From the NCBI RefSeq assembly GCF_011694815.1, contig NZ_CP050177.1, positions 1,364,001 through 1,428,000 of the forward strand: 64,000 nucleotides of DNA, read 5' to 3'. The number at the start of each line of letters is the position of its first letter. Position 1 is the first letter of the stretch. This stretch comes from Streptomyces liangshanensis. Lineage in GTDB: Bacteria > Actinomycetota > Actinomycetes > Streptomycetales > Streptomycetaceae. The notes under the pieces were generated by a model. It was not told the DNA's origin. It searched no databases and saw nothing but the letters and a program-made list of their open reading frames with translations. Both the position numbers and the translations under genes were made by a program. Below are positions 48,482-58,110 of the stretch, piece by piece.

Positions 48482-49279
48482 TCAGTCCGCGGCCGGTCCC
48501 GGGGCGGCCGGGCGGGACAGCTCGTGGGTGAGTTCCTCCAGCTCGGAGCCCCCGGCCATCTGGCGCGTCAGCTCGTCCAGGGTGATCGAGTCCTTGGTGT
48601 GGCTGCCCGCCATGACCCCGCGCTTGAGCAGCGTGAAGCGGTCGCCGACCAGGAAGGCGTGGTGCGGGTTGTGGGTGATGAGGACCACGCCGAGGCCGGC
48701 GTCGCGCGCGGCGGCCACGTACTTCAGCACCACGCCGGACTGCTTGACCCCGAGCGCGGCGGTCGGCTCGTCCAGGACGAGGACCTTCGCGCCGAAGTGG
48801 ACGGCCCGGGCGATGGCCACGCACTGGCGCTCGCCGCCCGACAGCGTGCCGATGGGCTGGTCGACGTCGCGCAGGTCGATGCCCATGCGCAGCAGCTCGG
48901 CGCGGGTGGTGGCGCGCATGAGGTCCACGTCGAGCCGCTTGAACGGGCCGCGCCCGCGGGTCGGCTCGGAGCCGAGGAAGAAGTTGCGCCACACCGGCAT
49001 CAGCGGGACGACGGCGAGGTCCTGGTAGACCGTGGCGATGCCCCGGTCCAGGGCCTCGCGCGGGGACGACAGCGTGGTCCTCTCCCCGTCGATGAGGAAG
49101 TCGCCCGAGTCGTGCCGGTGCAGCCCCGAGATGATCTTGATCAGGGTGGACTTGCCCGCGCCGTTGTCGCCGAGGACGCAGCTGATGGAGCCGGCGTGGA
49201 CCTCCAGCGAGACCCCTTCGAGCGCGCGGACGTTGCCGTAGTACTTGCTGACGTCGTCCAGTTCGACCAGGGCCGTCAT
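48482..49279 (-). CDS. Sugar ABC transporter ATPase (CUT2 type, single domain)
   Basis: 265 residues from ATG 49279, overlapping the permease stop (ATGA). Walker [10 protein letters not shown] (37-45), signature LSGGERQ, Walker [12 protein letters not shown] and H-loop THNPHH are all present. CUT2 ATPases such as RbsA often have two such domains; this one is single, as in the FrcA-like group. It powers import by the permease next to it. Confidence 0.94.
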   Translation of the reverse strand: MTALVELDDVSKYYGNVRALEGVSLEVHAGSISCVLGDNGAGKSTLIKIISGLHRHDSGDFLIDGERTTLSSPREALDRGIATVYQDLAVVPLMPVWRNFFLGSEPTRGRGPFKRLDVDLMRATTRAELLRMGIDLRDVDQPIGTLSGGERQCVAIARAVHFGAKVLVLDEPTAALGVKQSGVVLKYVAAARDAGLGVVLITHNPHHAFLVGDRFTLLKRGVMAGSHTKDSITLDELTRQMAGGSELEELTHELSRPAAPGPAAD

Positions 49280-50352
49280 CGTGTCGCCTCCGCACGCTTG
49301 CGCACCCAGGCGTTGAGCAGGGTGGCGAGAAGGAGCATCGCTCCGAGGAAGAACTTGAACCAGTCGGGGTTCCACTCCGCGTACACGATGCCCTTGCTGG
49401 TCATGCCGAAGATGAACGCGCCGACGGCGGAGCCGACGGCGGAGCCGTACCCGCCGGTGATCAGGCAGCCGCCGATCACGGCCGCGATGATGTAGGTCAG
49501 TTCGTTGCCGACGCCCTCGCCGGACTGCACGACGTCGAACGAGAACAGCAGGTGCTGGCCGGAGATCCAGGCGCAGAACGCCACGCCCATGTAGAGGCCG
49601 ATCCGGGTCTTCGCGACGGGCACGCCGACGGCCCGCGCGGCGTCGGCGTTGCCGCCGACCGCGAAGATCCAGTTGCCGAAGCGGGTGCGCAGCAGGATCC
49701 AGGTGGCGACGGCGACGAGGGCGATCCACCAGAGGATGGTGACCTTGAACTCGGTATTGCCGACGGTCAGCTGGGAGGCGAAGAGCTTCTTCGCGGAGGA
49801 GAAGCCCTCCATGTCGCCGATGGCCTTGGTGGAGACCGTGCTGCTGATGAGCTTCGTCAGGCCGAGGTTGAGGCCGGTGAGCATCAGGAACGTGCCCAGC
49901 GTGATGATGAAGCTGGGCAGTTTGGTACGGGTGAGCATGAAGCCGTTGAAGGCGCCGAGGGCGAGGGTGACGAGCAGCGAGACGAACACGCCGACCCAGA
50001 CGTTCGCCGTCATCTGGTAGCTGAACATCGAGGTGACCAGGGCGGAGCTGGTGACCATGACCCCGGCGGAGAGGTCGAACTCGCCGCCGATCATGAGGAG
50101 CGCCACCGGGACGGCCATGATCCCGATCGTGGAGGCCGCGTAGAGGACCGTGCCGAAGCTGGTCATCCGCAGGAACGAGTCCGCGACGACCGCGAAGAAG
50201 AGGAAGACGGCGAGGGCTCCGACGACGGCGCCCAGTTCGGGGCGGCCGAGGAGCTTGCGCCAGGGGGAGGTTCCGAGGAGCCGTTCGTCGGCGGGGCCCG
50301 GTCCGCCGGGTCCGCCGGGCCGGTCGTTCACGGGGGGTGCGCTGGTGGTCAT
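49276..50352 (-). CDS. Sugar ABC transporter permease (RbsC/FrcB-like)
   Basis: 358 residues with 9-10 helices. [20 protein letters not shown] is the CUT2 permease signature, and [20 protein letters not shown] and [23 protein letters not shown] are further RbsC-like motifs. ATG 50352 overlaps the binding-protein stop by four bases. It forms a homodimeric channel for a monosaccharide. Confidence 0.94.
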   Translation of the reverse strand: MTTSAPPVNDRPGGPGGPGPADERLLGTSPWRKLLGRPELGAVVGALAVFLFFAVVADSFLRMTSFGTVLYAASTIGIMAVPVALLMIGGEFDLSAGVMVTSSALVTSMFSYQMTANVWVGVFVSLLVTLALGAFNGFMLTRTKLPSFIITLGTFLMLTGLNLGLTKLISSTVSTKAIGDMEGFSSAKKLFASQLTVGNTEFKVTILWWIALVAVATWILLRTRFGNWIFAVGGNADAARAVGVPVAKTRIGLYMGVAFCAWISGQHLLFSFDVVQSGEGVGNELTYIIAAVIGGCLITGGYGSAVGSAVGAFIFGMTSKGIVYAEWNPDWFKFFLGAMLLLATLLNAWVRKRAEATR

Positions 50353-51377
50353 CGCGTACCCCGTTTGGTGTAGCCCGCCAGTGCCCCGGCGTCCCGCTGG
50401 GTGATGATCTGCGGTCCGGTGAGGACGGGACGGCCGCCGCCGAGCACGTCGGCGTTGTAGCGGTAGAGCCAGAGCAGGTCCACGGCCTCGTACCCCTGGA
50501 GGTAGGGCTGCTGGTCGACGGCGAAGCCGAGGGTGCCGGCCTGGAGCGAGGCGGCGACGGCGGCGTTGAGGTCGAAGGTGTCGATCTCGGCCTTGCTGTC
50601 CGCGGACTTCTTCGCCTGGGCGGCGGCGTCCGCGAAGGGCGCCCCGAGGGTGACGACGGCGTCGATGGACGGGTCGGCCTGGAGCTTCGCCTCGATGGAG
50701 GCCTGGACGTCGGGCATGTTCGTGCCGTCGACGTACAGGTTGGTCATCGATCCGTCGAAGGTCTTCTTCGCCCCGGCGCAGCGCTGTTCGTGGCCGACGT
50801 TGCCCTGTTCGTGGATGACGCAGAGCGCCTTCTTCTTGCCGCGCTTGTCGAGTTCGTCGCCGACGGCCTCGCCCGCGATCGACTCGTCCTGGCCGATGTG
50901 GGCCAGCGCGCCGAAGGCCTTGGACTGCTCGGCGCCGGAGTTGACCGTGATCACGGGGATGCCGGCCTTGCGGGCCTTGGCGAGGACGTCCTTCATCGCG
51001 TCGGGCTTGGCGAGCGTGACGATCAGCCCGTCGACCTTCTTGTCGATGTACGACTGGACCTGCTGGGCCTGCTCCTGGCCCTGGTCGCTGTGCGCGTACA
51101 GGAACTTGATGTTGTCCTTCTCGGCCGCCTGCTTCGCGCCCCGCTGGACGATGTCCCAGAAGGTGTCGCCGTCCCCGGAGTGGGTGACCATGGCGACGGT
51201 CCAGTTCGGGGTGGACACGGCGGCCCGGCCCGCGGCCTGTCCCTCCGCGGAGGCCCGCGCCGCCCGCTGTTCGGCCCGCAGGCCGCCTGTGCTGCTGCAA
51301 CCCGCGAGCGCCGAGGCCCCGAGTACCGCAGCCAGCACCGCGCCCACGGCGCGTACCCCTGTACCGACCTTTGCCAC
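50349..51377 (-). CDS. Sugar-binding lipoprotein, Peripla_BP_4 type
   Basis: 342 residues from GTG 51377, nine bases after GGAAAGGG. Signal peptide with lipobox LAGC (Cys27). The mature protein has the type I binding fold ([53 protein letters not shown]) as in ribose, galactose and inositol receptors. It is the first gene of the importer operon. GntR regulator and oxidoreductase neighbours suggest a cyclitol or monosaccharide ligand, unproven. Confidence 0.93.
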   Translation of the reverse strand: MAKVGTGVRAVGAVLAAVLGASALAGCSSTGGLRAEQRAARASAEGQAAGRAAVSTPNWTVAMVTHSGDGDTFWDIVQRGAKQAAEKDNIKFLYAHSDQGQEQAQQVQSYIDKKVDGLIVTLAKPDAMKDVLAKARKAGIPVITVNSGAEQSKAFGALAHIGQDESIAGEAVGDELDKRGKKKALCVIHEQGNVGHEQRCAGAKKTFDGSMTNLYVDGTNMPDVQASIEAKLQADPSIDAVVTLGAPFADAAAQAKKSADSKAEIDTFDLNAAVAASLQAGTLGFAVDQQPYLQGYEAVDLLWLYRYNADVLGGGRPVLTGPQIITQRDAGALAGYTKRGTR

Positions 51378-51534
51378 GACGCCGCACCCTTTCCTGACCT
51401 GTCCCTGCCGGTTCCGGCGCCCAAGTATCGGTCATGGGGCGCCGGCGGGTAACCGTCGGGTACGGAACCGGTGAAATCCAGGGGTGTGCCGGGGGCGGGC
51501 CCGGGGCGGACCCGGGGCCGACCCGGGTGCGGGC

Positions 51535-52323
51535 TCAGGGGCGTACGAGCAGCTGGAACTCGAAGGCGTAGCGCGACGCGCGGTAGATGTGGGAGCCGAA
51601 CTCGACGGCCCGGCCGGTGTCGTCGAACGTGGTCCGCTCCATGGTGAGCAGCGGAGCCCCGGCCGGTTCGGTGAGCTGTCCCGCCTCCTCCGGGGTGGCG
51701 GCCCGCGCGCCGACGGACTGGCGGGCACTGTGCAGGGTGATGCCGCCGGAGCGCATCATCCGGTAGAGGCCGGTGGCCTCCAGGCGCGGGGTGTCGCACT
51801 CGAACATGCCGGGGGGCAGGTGGTTGCGGAGGTACGCCATGGGCTCGTCGTGCGCGTACCGCAGGCGCTCGATCAGCCGGACCTCGGCGCCCTCCGTCAC
51901 GCCGAGCGCCGCCGCGATCCGGGCCGTGGCCGGTTCCAGGGTGTTGGCGAGGACGCGGGTGGCGGGGCGCTGGCCGGCCGCCTCCAGGTCGTCGAAGAGG
52001 CTGCTCAGCTCCAGCGGGCGCTTGACCTGGCTGTGGACGACCTGGGTGCCGACCCCCCGGCGGCGCACCAGCAGGCCCTTGTCGACGAGGGACTGGATGG
52101 CCTGGCGGACGGTGGGGCGGGACAGCCCGAGGCGGCCCGCCAGTTCGATCTCGTTGCCGAGGAGGCTGCCCGGAGCGAGCCTGCCCTGCTCGATGGCGCC
52201 CTCCAGCTGCTGGGACAGTTGGAAGTACAGCGGGACCGGGCTGGTGCGGTCCACGCTGAGCTGGAGCGGCAGGGTGGGCTCCGTCTCCTGCCCGGGCTGG
52301 GACGATCTCGGCTGATGGGGCAC
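51535..52323 (-). CDS. GntR-family (HutC subfamily) regulator
   Basis: 262 residues from GTG 52323. The winged helix is at about 27-95 (PVPLYFQLSQQLEGAIEQGRLAPGSLLGNEIELAGRLGLSRPTVRQAI) with the GntR SRxTVRxA signature. A UTRA effector domain (110-258) follows. It is divergent from the inositol-dehydrogenase-like gene and upstream of the ABC operon. TTGTCAGGACAA at 52374-52385 in the shared gap is a fitting operator. Effectors of this subfamily are usually phosphosugars. Confidence 0.93.
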   Translation of the reverse strand: MPHQPRSSQPGQETEPTLPLQLSVDRTSPVPLYFQLSQQLEGAIEQGRLAPGSLLGNEIELAGRLGLSRPTVRQAIQSLVDKGLLVRRRGVGTQVVHSQVKRPLELSSLFDDLEAAGQRPATRVLANTLEPATARIAAALGVTEGAEVRLIERLRYAHDEPMAYLRNHLPPGMFECDTPRLEATGLYRMMRSGGITLHSARQSVGARAATPEEAGQLTEPAGAPLLTMERTTFDDTGRAVEFGSHIYRASRYAFEFQLLVRP

Positions 52324-52373
52324 GTCGCCGAGCGTAGCCGCCGGGAATGTCGGCGGGAAGTGGTGAAGTTCGA

Positions 52374-52419
52374 TTGTCAGGACAAATGCTTGACACGGTG
52401 AGGAGCGTGCCGCCACCTT
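52374..52419 (+). promoter_or_regulatory. GntR operator and promoter of the oxidoreductase
   Basis: TTGTCAGGACAA (52374-52385) is a dyad with 5-bp arms and AG centre. TTGACA (52390-52395) and CACCTT (52414-52419) are 18 bases apart, and the hexamer ends six bases before ATG 52426, which has no ribosome site. The operator abuts the -35 box. Confidence 0.6.
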
Positions 52420-52425
52420 GGGGCC

Positions 52426-53430
52426 ATGCGCATCGGACTCATCGGCACAGGCCGCATCGGAACGTTCCACGCGGAAGTGCTCAGCCGCCATCGTGAGGTC
52501 GGGGCCCTGGTGGTCACCGACACCGACGCCGCACGGGCGTCCTTCGTCGCGGACCGGACAGGCTCCACCGCCGCTCCCTCCGTGGACGAGATCTTCGCCT
52601 GGGGCGTGGACGCCGTGGTGATCGCCTCGGCCACCTCGGCACACGCCGACCTGATCAGCAGGGCGGCGCGGGCCGGGCTGCCGGCGTTCTGCGAGAAGCC
52701 GATAGCACTCGACCTGCCGGGCACGCTGGGCGCGCTGGCGGACGTCGAGAAGGCGGGCACGGTGCTCCAGCTGGGCTTCATGCGCCGCTTCGACGCGGGG
52801 TACACCGCGGCGCGGGAGCTGGTGCGGTCGGGGAAGCTCGGCCGGCTGCACACCGTACGGGCGATCACCTCGGACCCGGCGCCGCCGCCCGCGGGCTACC
52901 TGCCGCTGTCCGGCGGGCTCTACCGCGACTGCCTGGTGCACGACTTCGACATCATGCGCTGGGTCACGGGGCGCGAGGTGGTGGAGGTGTACGCGACCGG
53001 GTCGGACGCCGGGCCCGCGATGTTCCGCGAGGCGGGCGACGTCGACACGGCCGCGGTGGTGCTCACGCTGGACGACGGGACGCTGGCCACCGCCACCGCC
53101 ACCCGCTTCAACGGCGCGGGGTACGACGTGCGGATGGAGCTGGCCGGCGAGCTGGACCAGTTCGCCGTCGGCCTGGACGACCGTACGCCGATCACGTCGA
53201 CCGAGCCGAAGGGGCCGCCGCGCTGCGACAACCCGTGGCCCGGGTTCCTGGAGCGGTTCGCCCCCGCGTACGAGGCGGAGCTCGACGCCTTCATCCAGGT
53301 CGTCAACGGGGACCTGGAGAATCCGTGCGACGGCCTCCAGGCGCTGCAGGCGCTGCGGATCGCGGAGGCGTGCGAGCGCTCGCGCCGCGAGCACCGGCCG
53401 GTCGCGCTGGCGGAGATCCCGGGCGCCTGA
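52426..53430 (+). CDS. Gfo/Idh/MocA oxidoreductase, inositol 2-dehydrogenase-like
   Basis: 334 residues. Rossmann motif GLIGTGRIGTFHAEVL (4-19); CEKPIA holds Lys91; RDCLVHDFDIMRWV supplies Asp168 and His172, the K/D-x3-H triad of myo-inositol 2-dehydrogenases. It oxidises a sugar or cyclitol with NAD. ATG 52426 lacks a ribosome site and appears leaderless. It is divergent from the GntR gene and likely under it, together with the importer. Confidence 0.91.
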   Translation: MRIGLIGTGRIGTFHAEVLSRHREVGALVVTDTDAARASFVADRTGSTAAPSVDEIFAWGVDAVVIASATSAHADLISRAARAGLPAFCEKPIALDLPGTLGALADVEKAGTVLQLGFMRRFDAGYTAARELVRSGKLGRLHTVRAITSDPAPPPAGYLPLSGGLYRDCLVHDFDIMRWVTGREVVEVYATGSDAGPAMFREAGDVDTAAVVLTLDDGTLATATATRFNGAGYDVRMELAGELDQFAVGLDDRTPITSTEPKGPPRCDNPWPGFLERFAPAYEAELDAFIQVVNGDLENPCDGLQALQALRIAEACERSRREHRPVALAEIPGA

Positions 53431-53493
53431 GGGCGCGCGGGGCGCCCCGGGGCCGGTGCGTCGGTACGGCCCGGCGGGGCGCGCGTTCTCAGC

Positions 53494-54678
53494 TCACCAG
53501 CGCACGGGGAGCCCGCGGGTGCCGCGGATCAGCCGTCCCGGCAGCCAGTCGTACGGCCCCGCCCCGGGGTCGAGTGCCAGGTCCGGGCAGCGTTCCAGCA
53601 GGGAGCGCACGGCGATCCGGCCCTCCAGCCGGGCGAGCGGGGCTCCCAGGCAGAAGTGGATGCCGTGGCCGAAGGCGAGGTGGCCGCCGCCCCGGCCCGG
53701 CGTCCTGGACCTGCGGATGTCGAACGCGTCCGGGGCGGTGAAGCGGGCCGGGTCGCGGTCGGCCGCGGCCAGGGCGATCAGGACCATGTCGCCGGGCGGG
53801 ACCACCACGTCCCCGTACGCGACCGGTTCCCGGGCGAACCGCCTGGTGCTGGTCTCCACCGGGCCGTCGTAGCGGAGCATCTCCTCGATCGCCCCGTCGA
53901 GGAGCGAGAAGTCGGCGCGTAGCGCGGCGAGTTGGCCGGGGTGGTCGAGCAGGGCCCGTACCCCGTTGGAGATGAGGTTGACGGTCGTCTCGTGCCCGGC
54001 GATCAGCAGGACGAAGGCCATGGCCCGCAACTCGGCGGTGGAGAGCCGGTCGTCGTCCTCGGCGTTGGTGCGCAGGAGCGCGGAGAGCAGGTCGTCGCCG
54101 GGGTGCGCGGCCCGCTTGTCCTCGATGAGGTGGTCGAGGTACTTGCCCAGTTCCTCGACCGGTTCGAGTACGTCCTCCGGCCGGCGGGGCGCGACGATGT
54201 CGTTGGTCCAGGCGCGGAACGTGTCGCGGTCCTCGTACGGCACACCGAGCAGTTCGCAGATGACGGTGATGGGCAGCGGGAAGGCCAACGCGTCGACCAG
54301 GTCGGCCCGTCCGGTGTCCGGCAGCGCGTCGAGCAGGTCGTCGGTGATCCGCTGGACGCGCGGGCGCAGGCTCTCGACGCGGCGGGCGGTGAACTCCCTG
54401 GCGATCAGCTTCCGCAACCGGGTGTGGTCGGGCGGGTCGACGGTCAGCATGTTGGGGCCCAGCAGTTCGTCGGGCAGCCCGCCGACGGCGTTGGACTTGG
54501 AGAGCCGGGGGTCGGCGAGCGCGGCGCGGCCCTCCTCGTACCCGACGACGAGCCAGAACCGCTGGCCCGTTTCGTCCCGTACCTCGTGAACGGGCCCCGC
54601 CTCGCGGAGCTTCGCGTAGAACGGGTAGGGATCGCTGATGAAGTCCGGTCCGTAGTCGTCCAGTTCGATGACAGCCAT
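53494..54678 (-). CDS. Cytochrome P450 (CYP107-like)
   Basis: 394 residues from ATG 54678; GTG 54696 is an in-frame alternative. I-helix AGHETTVNLI, K-helix EMLR (ExxR), heme loop FGHGIHFCLGAPLAR with the Cys ligand, and DPPDHTRLRKLIAREFT of the C-helix are all intact. It is soluble and bacterial-type, needing ferredoxin partners not encoded here. It starts four bases after the response-regulator stop, so kinase, regulator and P450 form one leftward operon. The substrate is unknown. Confidence 0.94.
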   Translation of the reverse strand: MAVIELDDYGPDFISDPYPFYAKLREAGPVHEVRDETGQRFWLVVGYEEGRAALADPRLSKSNAVGGLPDELLGPNMLTVDPPDHTRLRKLIAREFTARRVESLRPRVQRITDDLLDALPDTGRADLVDALAFPLPITVICELLGVPYEDRDTFRAWTNDIVAPRRPEDVLEPVEELGKYLDHLIEDKRAAHPGDDLLSALLRTNAEDDDRLSTAELRAMAFVLLIAGHETTVNLISNGVRALLDHPGQLAALRADFSLLDGAIEEMLRYDGPVETSTRRFAREPVAYGDVVVPPGDMVLIALAAADRDPARFTAPDAFDIRRSRTPGRGGGHLAFGHGIHFCLGAPLARLEGRIAVRSLLERCPDLALDPGAGPYDWLPGRLIRGTRGLPVRW

Positions 54679-54682
54679 CACG

Positions 54683-55372
54683 TCACCGTACGTCACCGCC
54701 CGGGCCGCCTCCGTCGCCGGTGGCCGGATCCGCGTCGTGCACCAACAGCGCGATCTGCACCCGGTTGTTGAGCCCCAGCTTGGCCAGGACGCGCGACACG
54801 TGCGCCTTCACCGTCGGCACGCTCATGTAGAGGTCGGCGGCGATCTCCGCGTTGGACCTGCCCCGGCCGACGGCGTACGCGACCTCCCGCTCCCGCTCGG
54901 CGAGGGAGGCGAGCCGGCCGGCCGCGCCACGCCGCCGGGTGTCCGGGGAGGTGCCCGCCACGTGGGTCATCAACTGGCGCGTAACCGCCGGTGACAGGAC
55001 CGGGTCGCCCGCCGCGACGCGCCGTACGGCGGCCACGATCCGGTCGGGCGGGGTGTCCTTGAGGACAAACCCGGCGGCGCCCGCGCGCAGCGCCCGCAGC
55101 ACCTGTTCGTCGGCGTGGAAGGTGGTCAGGACGAGCACCTCGGGGGCGCCGGGGCGGGAGCGCAGCGCCTCGGTGGCGGTCAGCCCGTCCATGGCGGGCA
55201 TGCGGATGTCCATCAGGACCACGTCGGGGGCGCACCGCTCGACGAGCGGGGCGACCTGGGTGCCGTCGGCGGCCTCCCCCACGATCTCGATGTCCTCGGC
55301 GCCGCCGAGCATGAAGGTCAGTCCCGCGCGGACGAGGGGGTCGTCGTCGACGATGAGCAGGCGGATGGTCAT
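54683..55372 (-). CDS. NarL/LuxR-type response regulator
   Basis: 229 residues. Receiver domain 1-120 with the acidic pair Asp10/Asp11, phospho-acceptor Asp55 in VVLMDIRMPAMDG and the conserved Lys in GFVLKDTPP. The C-terminal LuxR helix-turn-helix (about 160-225) is EREVAYAVGRGRSNAEIAADLYMSVPTVKAHVSRVLAKL. ATG 55372 overlaps the kinase stop by four bases. It is phosphorylated by the kinase next door. Confidence 0.95.
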   Translation of the reverse strand: MTIRLLIVDDDPLVRAGLTFMLGGAEDIEIVGEAADGTQVAPLVERCAPDVVLMDIRMPAMDGLTATEALRSRPGAPEVLVLTTFHADEQVLRALRAGAAGFVLKDTPPDRIVAAVRRVAAGDPVLSPAVTRQLMTHVAGTSPDTRRRGAAGRLASLAEREREVAYAVGRGRSNAEIAADLYMSVPTVKAHVSRVLAKLGLNNRVQIALLVHDADPATGDGGGPGGDVR

Positions 55373-56601
55373 GCGGCCCACGGTAGCCAGGCGCGGAGGG
55401 CGAAACCGCCGTCTCCCGTGGGTCCGTGGTCGAAGCGGCCGCCGGCCAGGGCGGCCCGTTCGGTCAGCCCGATGAGCCCCTGGCCCGAGCCGGGGACGCG
55501 CGGGACCTCCCCGGAGGGCGCCGCGTTGCGCACCTCCACGGTGAGCCCGTCGCCCGGGCCGCCGCTCACCGCGACGGTGGCCTCGGTGCCCGGCGCGTGC
55601 TTGCGGGCGTTGGTGAGGCCCTCCTGCGCGATGCGGTAGGCGGTACGGCCGGTGGCGGCGGGTACGGCGGACACGTCGGCGACCCCGCTGTCGAGCGTGA
55701 CCTTCATGCCGGCCGCGCGGGACTCGGCGACCAGCTCGTCCAGGGTGACGAGGGTGGGCTGCGGGCGGTCGCCGTCGTCGCCGGGGGCCCGGAGCACGCC
55801 GATGATCATCCGGAGGTCCTGCAACGCCTCGTGGGCGCTGTCCCTGATCACCCCGGCGGCCCTGGCGACCTCGGGCGCGGGCGCGTCCGGCCGGAATTCG
55901 AGGGCGCCGGCGTGGACGCTGAGCAGGGAGAGCCGGTGGGCGAGCACGTCGTGCATCTCGCGGGCGATGGACTCGCGGGCGAGGCGCTGCGCCTGTTCGG
56001 CGCGCAGGTCGGCCTCGGCCTCGGCGCGTACGGCGCGTTCGCGCAGCGCGGCGACGAGTTGGCGCCTGGCGCGTACGAGCAGGCCCCAGCCGACCGCCAG
56101 CAGGACCAGGAGGACCGTGGCGATCAGGGACGTGAGGAAGGACGTCGTGGGGTCGGGCCGGACGACGGACTGCACGGTCCCGGTCACGAGCGACAGCAGG
56201 GCGACGACGGCGACGGGGCGGAACGGGCGGTGCACGGCCACGCCGAACAGGCTCGCCAGCGCGGCGCCGCTGGCGACGGGCTCGACGGTGCTGAGCAGGG
56301 CGAGGGTGACCGCGAGGCCCACCGGCCAGCGGCGCCGGGTCCACAGGGCGCAGCAGGCGAGGGCGCCGAGCATCACGTCGAGGAAGACGACGCCGTCGGC
56401 GTTGCCCGCCACCTGGCTCGCGTCGGTGGCGAGCATGCCGAAGCCGGCGGCGGCGAGGAAGACCAGGGTGTCGACGACCCAGTCCCGGACGGTGCGGGGT
56501 GTGCCCCGGCGGACCGTTTCCGGGTCGGCCGTCTCGGAGTCGGCCGTCTCGGAGTCGACCATCTCCGCGGGGAGCAGCCAGGGGTAGTCCGTGCGCGTCA
56601 T
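55369..56601 (-). CDS. Two-component sensor histidine kinase (HisKA_3, DesK-like)
   Basis: 410 residues from ATG 56601. A short N-terminus with SETAD repeats, about five to six membrane helices (45-175), then the dimerisation/phosphotransfer helix with REMHDVLAHRLSLLSVH (His217). The ATPase domain contains YRIAQEGLTNARKHAPG and GQGLIGLTERA. TAGATT (minus strand, 56614-56609) ends seven bases before the ATG, which has no ribosome site. It senses an unknown membrane or cell-envelope signal. Confidence 0.92.
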   Translation of the reverse strand: MTRTDYPWLLPAEMVDSETADSETADPETVRRGTPRTVRDWVVDTLVFLAAAGFGMLATDASQVAGNADGVVFLDVMLGALACCALWTRRRWPVGLAVTLALLSTVEPVASGAALASLFGVAVHRPFRPVAVVALLSLVTGTVQSVVRPDPTTSFLTSLIATVLLVLLAVGWGLLVRARRQLVAALRERAVRAEAEADLRAEQAQRLARESIAREMHDVLAHRLSLLSVHAGALEFRPDAPAPEVARAAGVIRDSAHEALQDLRMIIGVLRAPGDDGDRPQPTLVTLDELVAESRAAGMKVTLDSGVADVSAVPAATGRTAYRIAQEGLTNARKHAPGTEATVAVSGGPGDGLTVEVRNAAPSGEVPRVPGSGQGLIGLTERAALAGGRFDHGPTGDGGFALRAWLPWAA

Positions 56602-56706
56602 ACCGACCAATCTAGGGAGGCCGGAGGGGGTGCGGGGCCTGGTCGGGCGCGCCCGCTACCAAAGTCACGCCCGCGCCTACTTCGGGCGCGCGCGCCGGGC
56701 CTTTTT

Positions 56707-56726
56707 GTCCTCAATCGCCGGACGGG
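56707..56726 (-). repeat. Interspersed Streptomyces repeat, copy 1 (inverted)
   Basis: Minus strand reads CCCGTCCGGCGATTGAGGAC. It faces the three direct copies further right, so the outer copies can base-pair as a large hairpin. Confidence 0.85.
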
Positions 56727-56816
56727 CTTGATTGTGCCCCCTGCGGGCCGGGTGCACTGGCGCGGGTCGTCGCCGGGGGTCGGGTCCGAACAACCCGGCC
56801 CGCCCCGGCCTTTCAA

Positions 56817-56837
56817 GCCCGTCCGGCGATTGAGGAC
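56817..56837 (+). repeat. Interspersed repeat, copy 2
   Basis: G followed by CCCGTCCGGCGATTGAGGAC, then ATC. Identical to copy 4 and the complement of copy 1. Confidence 0.85.
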
Positions 56838-56877
56838 ATCTTTGACCCGCACGGTCATCGAGCCCGAGCATCATCCA

Positions 56878-56898
56878 GCCCGTCCGGCGCTTGAGGAC
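56878..56898 (+). repeat. Interspersed repeat, copy 3
   Basis: CCCGTCCGGCGCTTGAGGAC, one substitution from the others, 61 bases after copy 2. Confidence 0.85.
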
Positions 56899-56941
56899 AT
56901 CGGTGAGCCGCGCCCGCGCTACGGGTCGACGCGCAAGCCAA

Positions 56942-56962
56942 GCCCGTCCGGCGATTGAGGAC
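56942..56962 (+). repeat. Interspersed repeat, copy 4
   Basis: CCCGTCCGGCGATTGAGGAC, ending three bases before the allantoicase stop codon region, 64 bases after copy 3. The 363-base gap between kinase and allantoicase genes holds only these repeats; no gene is supported. Confidence 0.85.
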
Positions 56963-56964
56963 GT

Positions 56965-58110
56965 CTAGGGGGTCAGGTTGTGGTGGTGGGTTTTCAGGTG
57001 GGTGGTGGCCTCCTCGGTGAGGGAGCCGTAGAGGCGTAGTCGGGAGATGCCGCCGTCGGGGAAGATGTCCACGCGCGCGTGGGTCGCCACGACGGTCGCG
57101 TCCAGGACGAAGCGGTGGTTCGTGTCCGGCTGGAGGCGCGTCCGCGGCAGGACCTCGGTCCAGGCGTCCGGCTCGGCCGACTCCGCGTCCCGTACCGACA
57201 GCGCGGCCCACCCGGCCGCATTCCCCTTCAGGTACGCCGTGTCGATCTCGACCGCCCGGACCCCACCCCTCCCCACCAGCCGGTAGCGGATCCAGTCGTG
57301 GCCCAGGTCCCGGCGCCGCCGCGTCTCCCAGCCGTCGTCCATCTGCCGGGAGCGCCCGGGGTGCACGGTGTGCTCGGGCGGGGAGTAGAAGCGGTCGGAG
57401 GCGTCCTCGACGACACCGCCGTTCTCCAGCGCGACGAGGTCGACCGTACCGAGCGCGGCCAGCCACGCCGGGTCGGGCGCGACCTCGCCGTACACGCGCA
57501 ACCGGGCGACCCCGCCGTCGGGGTGCTGGTTGAGGCGCAGGTGGGTGAAGCGCTGTCCGGCGTCGACCACGAAGCCGTTCGCGGCGTGCCCGCCGACGGG
57601 GGTGCGGGGTACGAGCGTGGTCCACTTCACCGTGTCGGCGAGGAGGTCCTCGGGCGACGGGGAGCCGGGCAGCGAGGTCGCCTCGACGGAGACCGCCTGG
57701 GGGTGGTTGCCGCGGAAGTGGGCGGTGTCGACCACGACGCCGTGGACGACGCCGGGCGCGCCGAGCCGGATCAGCGCCCAGTCGTGGTCGTCCTCGGCGG
57801 GGTGCGGCCGGCCGGCGTCGGTACCGCGCCGGCGCCGGGTCTCCCAGCCGTCCATGATCTTGCCCTTGTGCCCGAACCGCTCGGGGTCGAAGACGGCCGG
57901 CCCGGGCACGAGCAGGTTCTCGCGCTCGGCGAAGAACTCGTCGTTGGCGGCGACGACCCCGGCGCCCAGCCGCCGGTCGGCGAGGTCGACCAGGTGCGTG
58001 AAGGGGAAGGGCGCGGCGCGGTAGTCGGCGTAGGGGTCGCCGCCGCCGTACGGGCGGGCGGCGCCGGTGAAGGAGGGCGGGGGTGCCGGGGGCGGAGGTG
58101 CCTGGGTCAC
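56965..58110 (-). CDS. alc: Allantoicase
   Basis: 381 residues from GTG 58110. Two homologous beta-jelly-roll modules are visible: each has a DGWETRRRR segment (one preceded by GKIM, the other by RSRQM) and a (R/A)LR(V/L)YG strand. This is the allantoicase tandem repeat. It hydrolyses allantoate to ureidoglycolate and urea in the cytoplasm. The start overlaps the allantoinase stop by four bases (GTGA), and RBS GAGGAACG lies within that gene. It is second in the allantoin operon. Confidence 0.95.
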   Translation of the reverse strand: MTQAPPPPAPPPSFTGAARPYGGGDPYADYRAAPFPFTHLVDLADRRLGAGVVAANDEFFAERENLLVPGPAVFDPERFGHKGKIMDGWETRRRRGTDAGRPHPAEDDHDWALIRLGAPGVVHGVVVDTAHFRGNHPQAVSVEATSLPGSPSPEDLLADTVKWTTLVPRTPVGGHAANGFVVDAGQRFTHLRLNQHPDGGVARLRVYGEVAPDPAWLAALGTVDLVALENGGVVEDASDRFYSPPEHTVHPGRSRQMDDGWETRRRRDLGHDWIRYRLVGRGGVRAVEIDTAYLKGNAAGWAALSVRDAESAEPDAWTEVLPRTRLQPDTNHRFVLDATVVATHARVDIFPDGGISRLRLYGSLTEEATTHLKTHHHNLTP

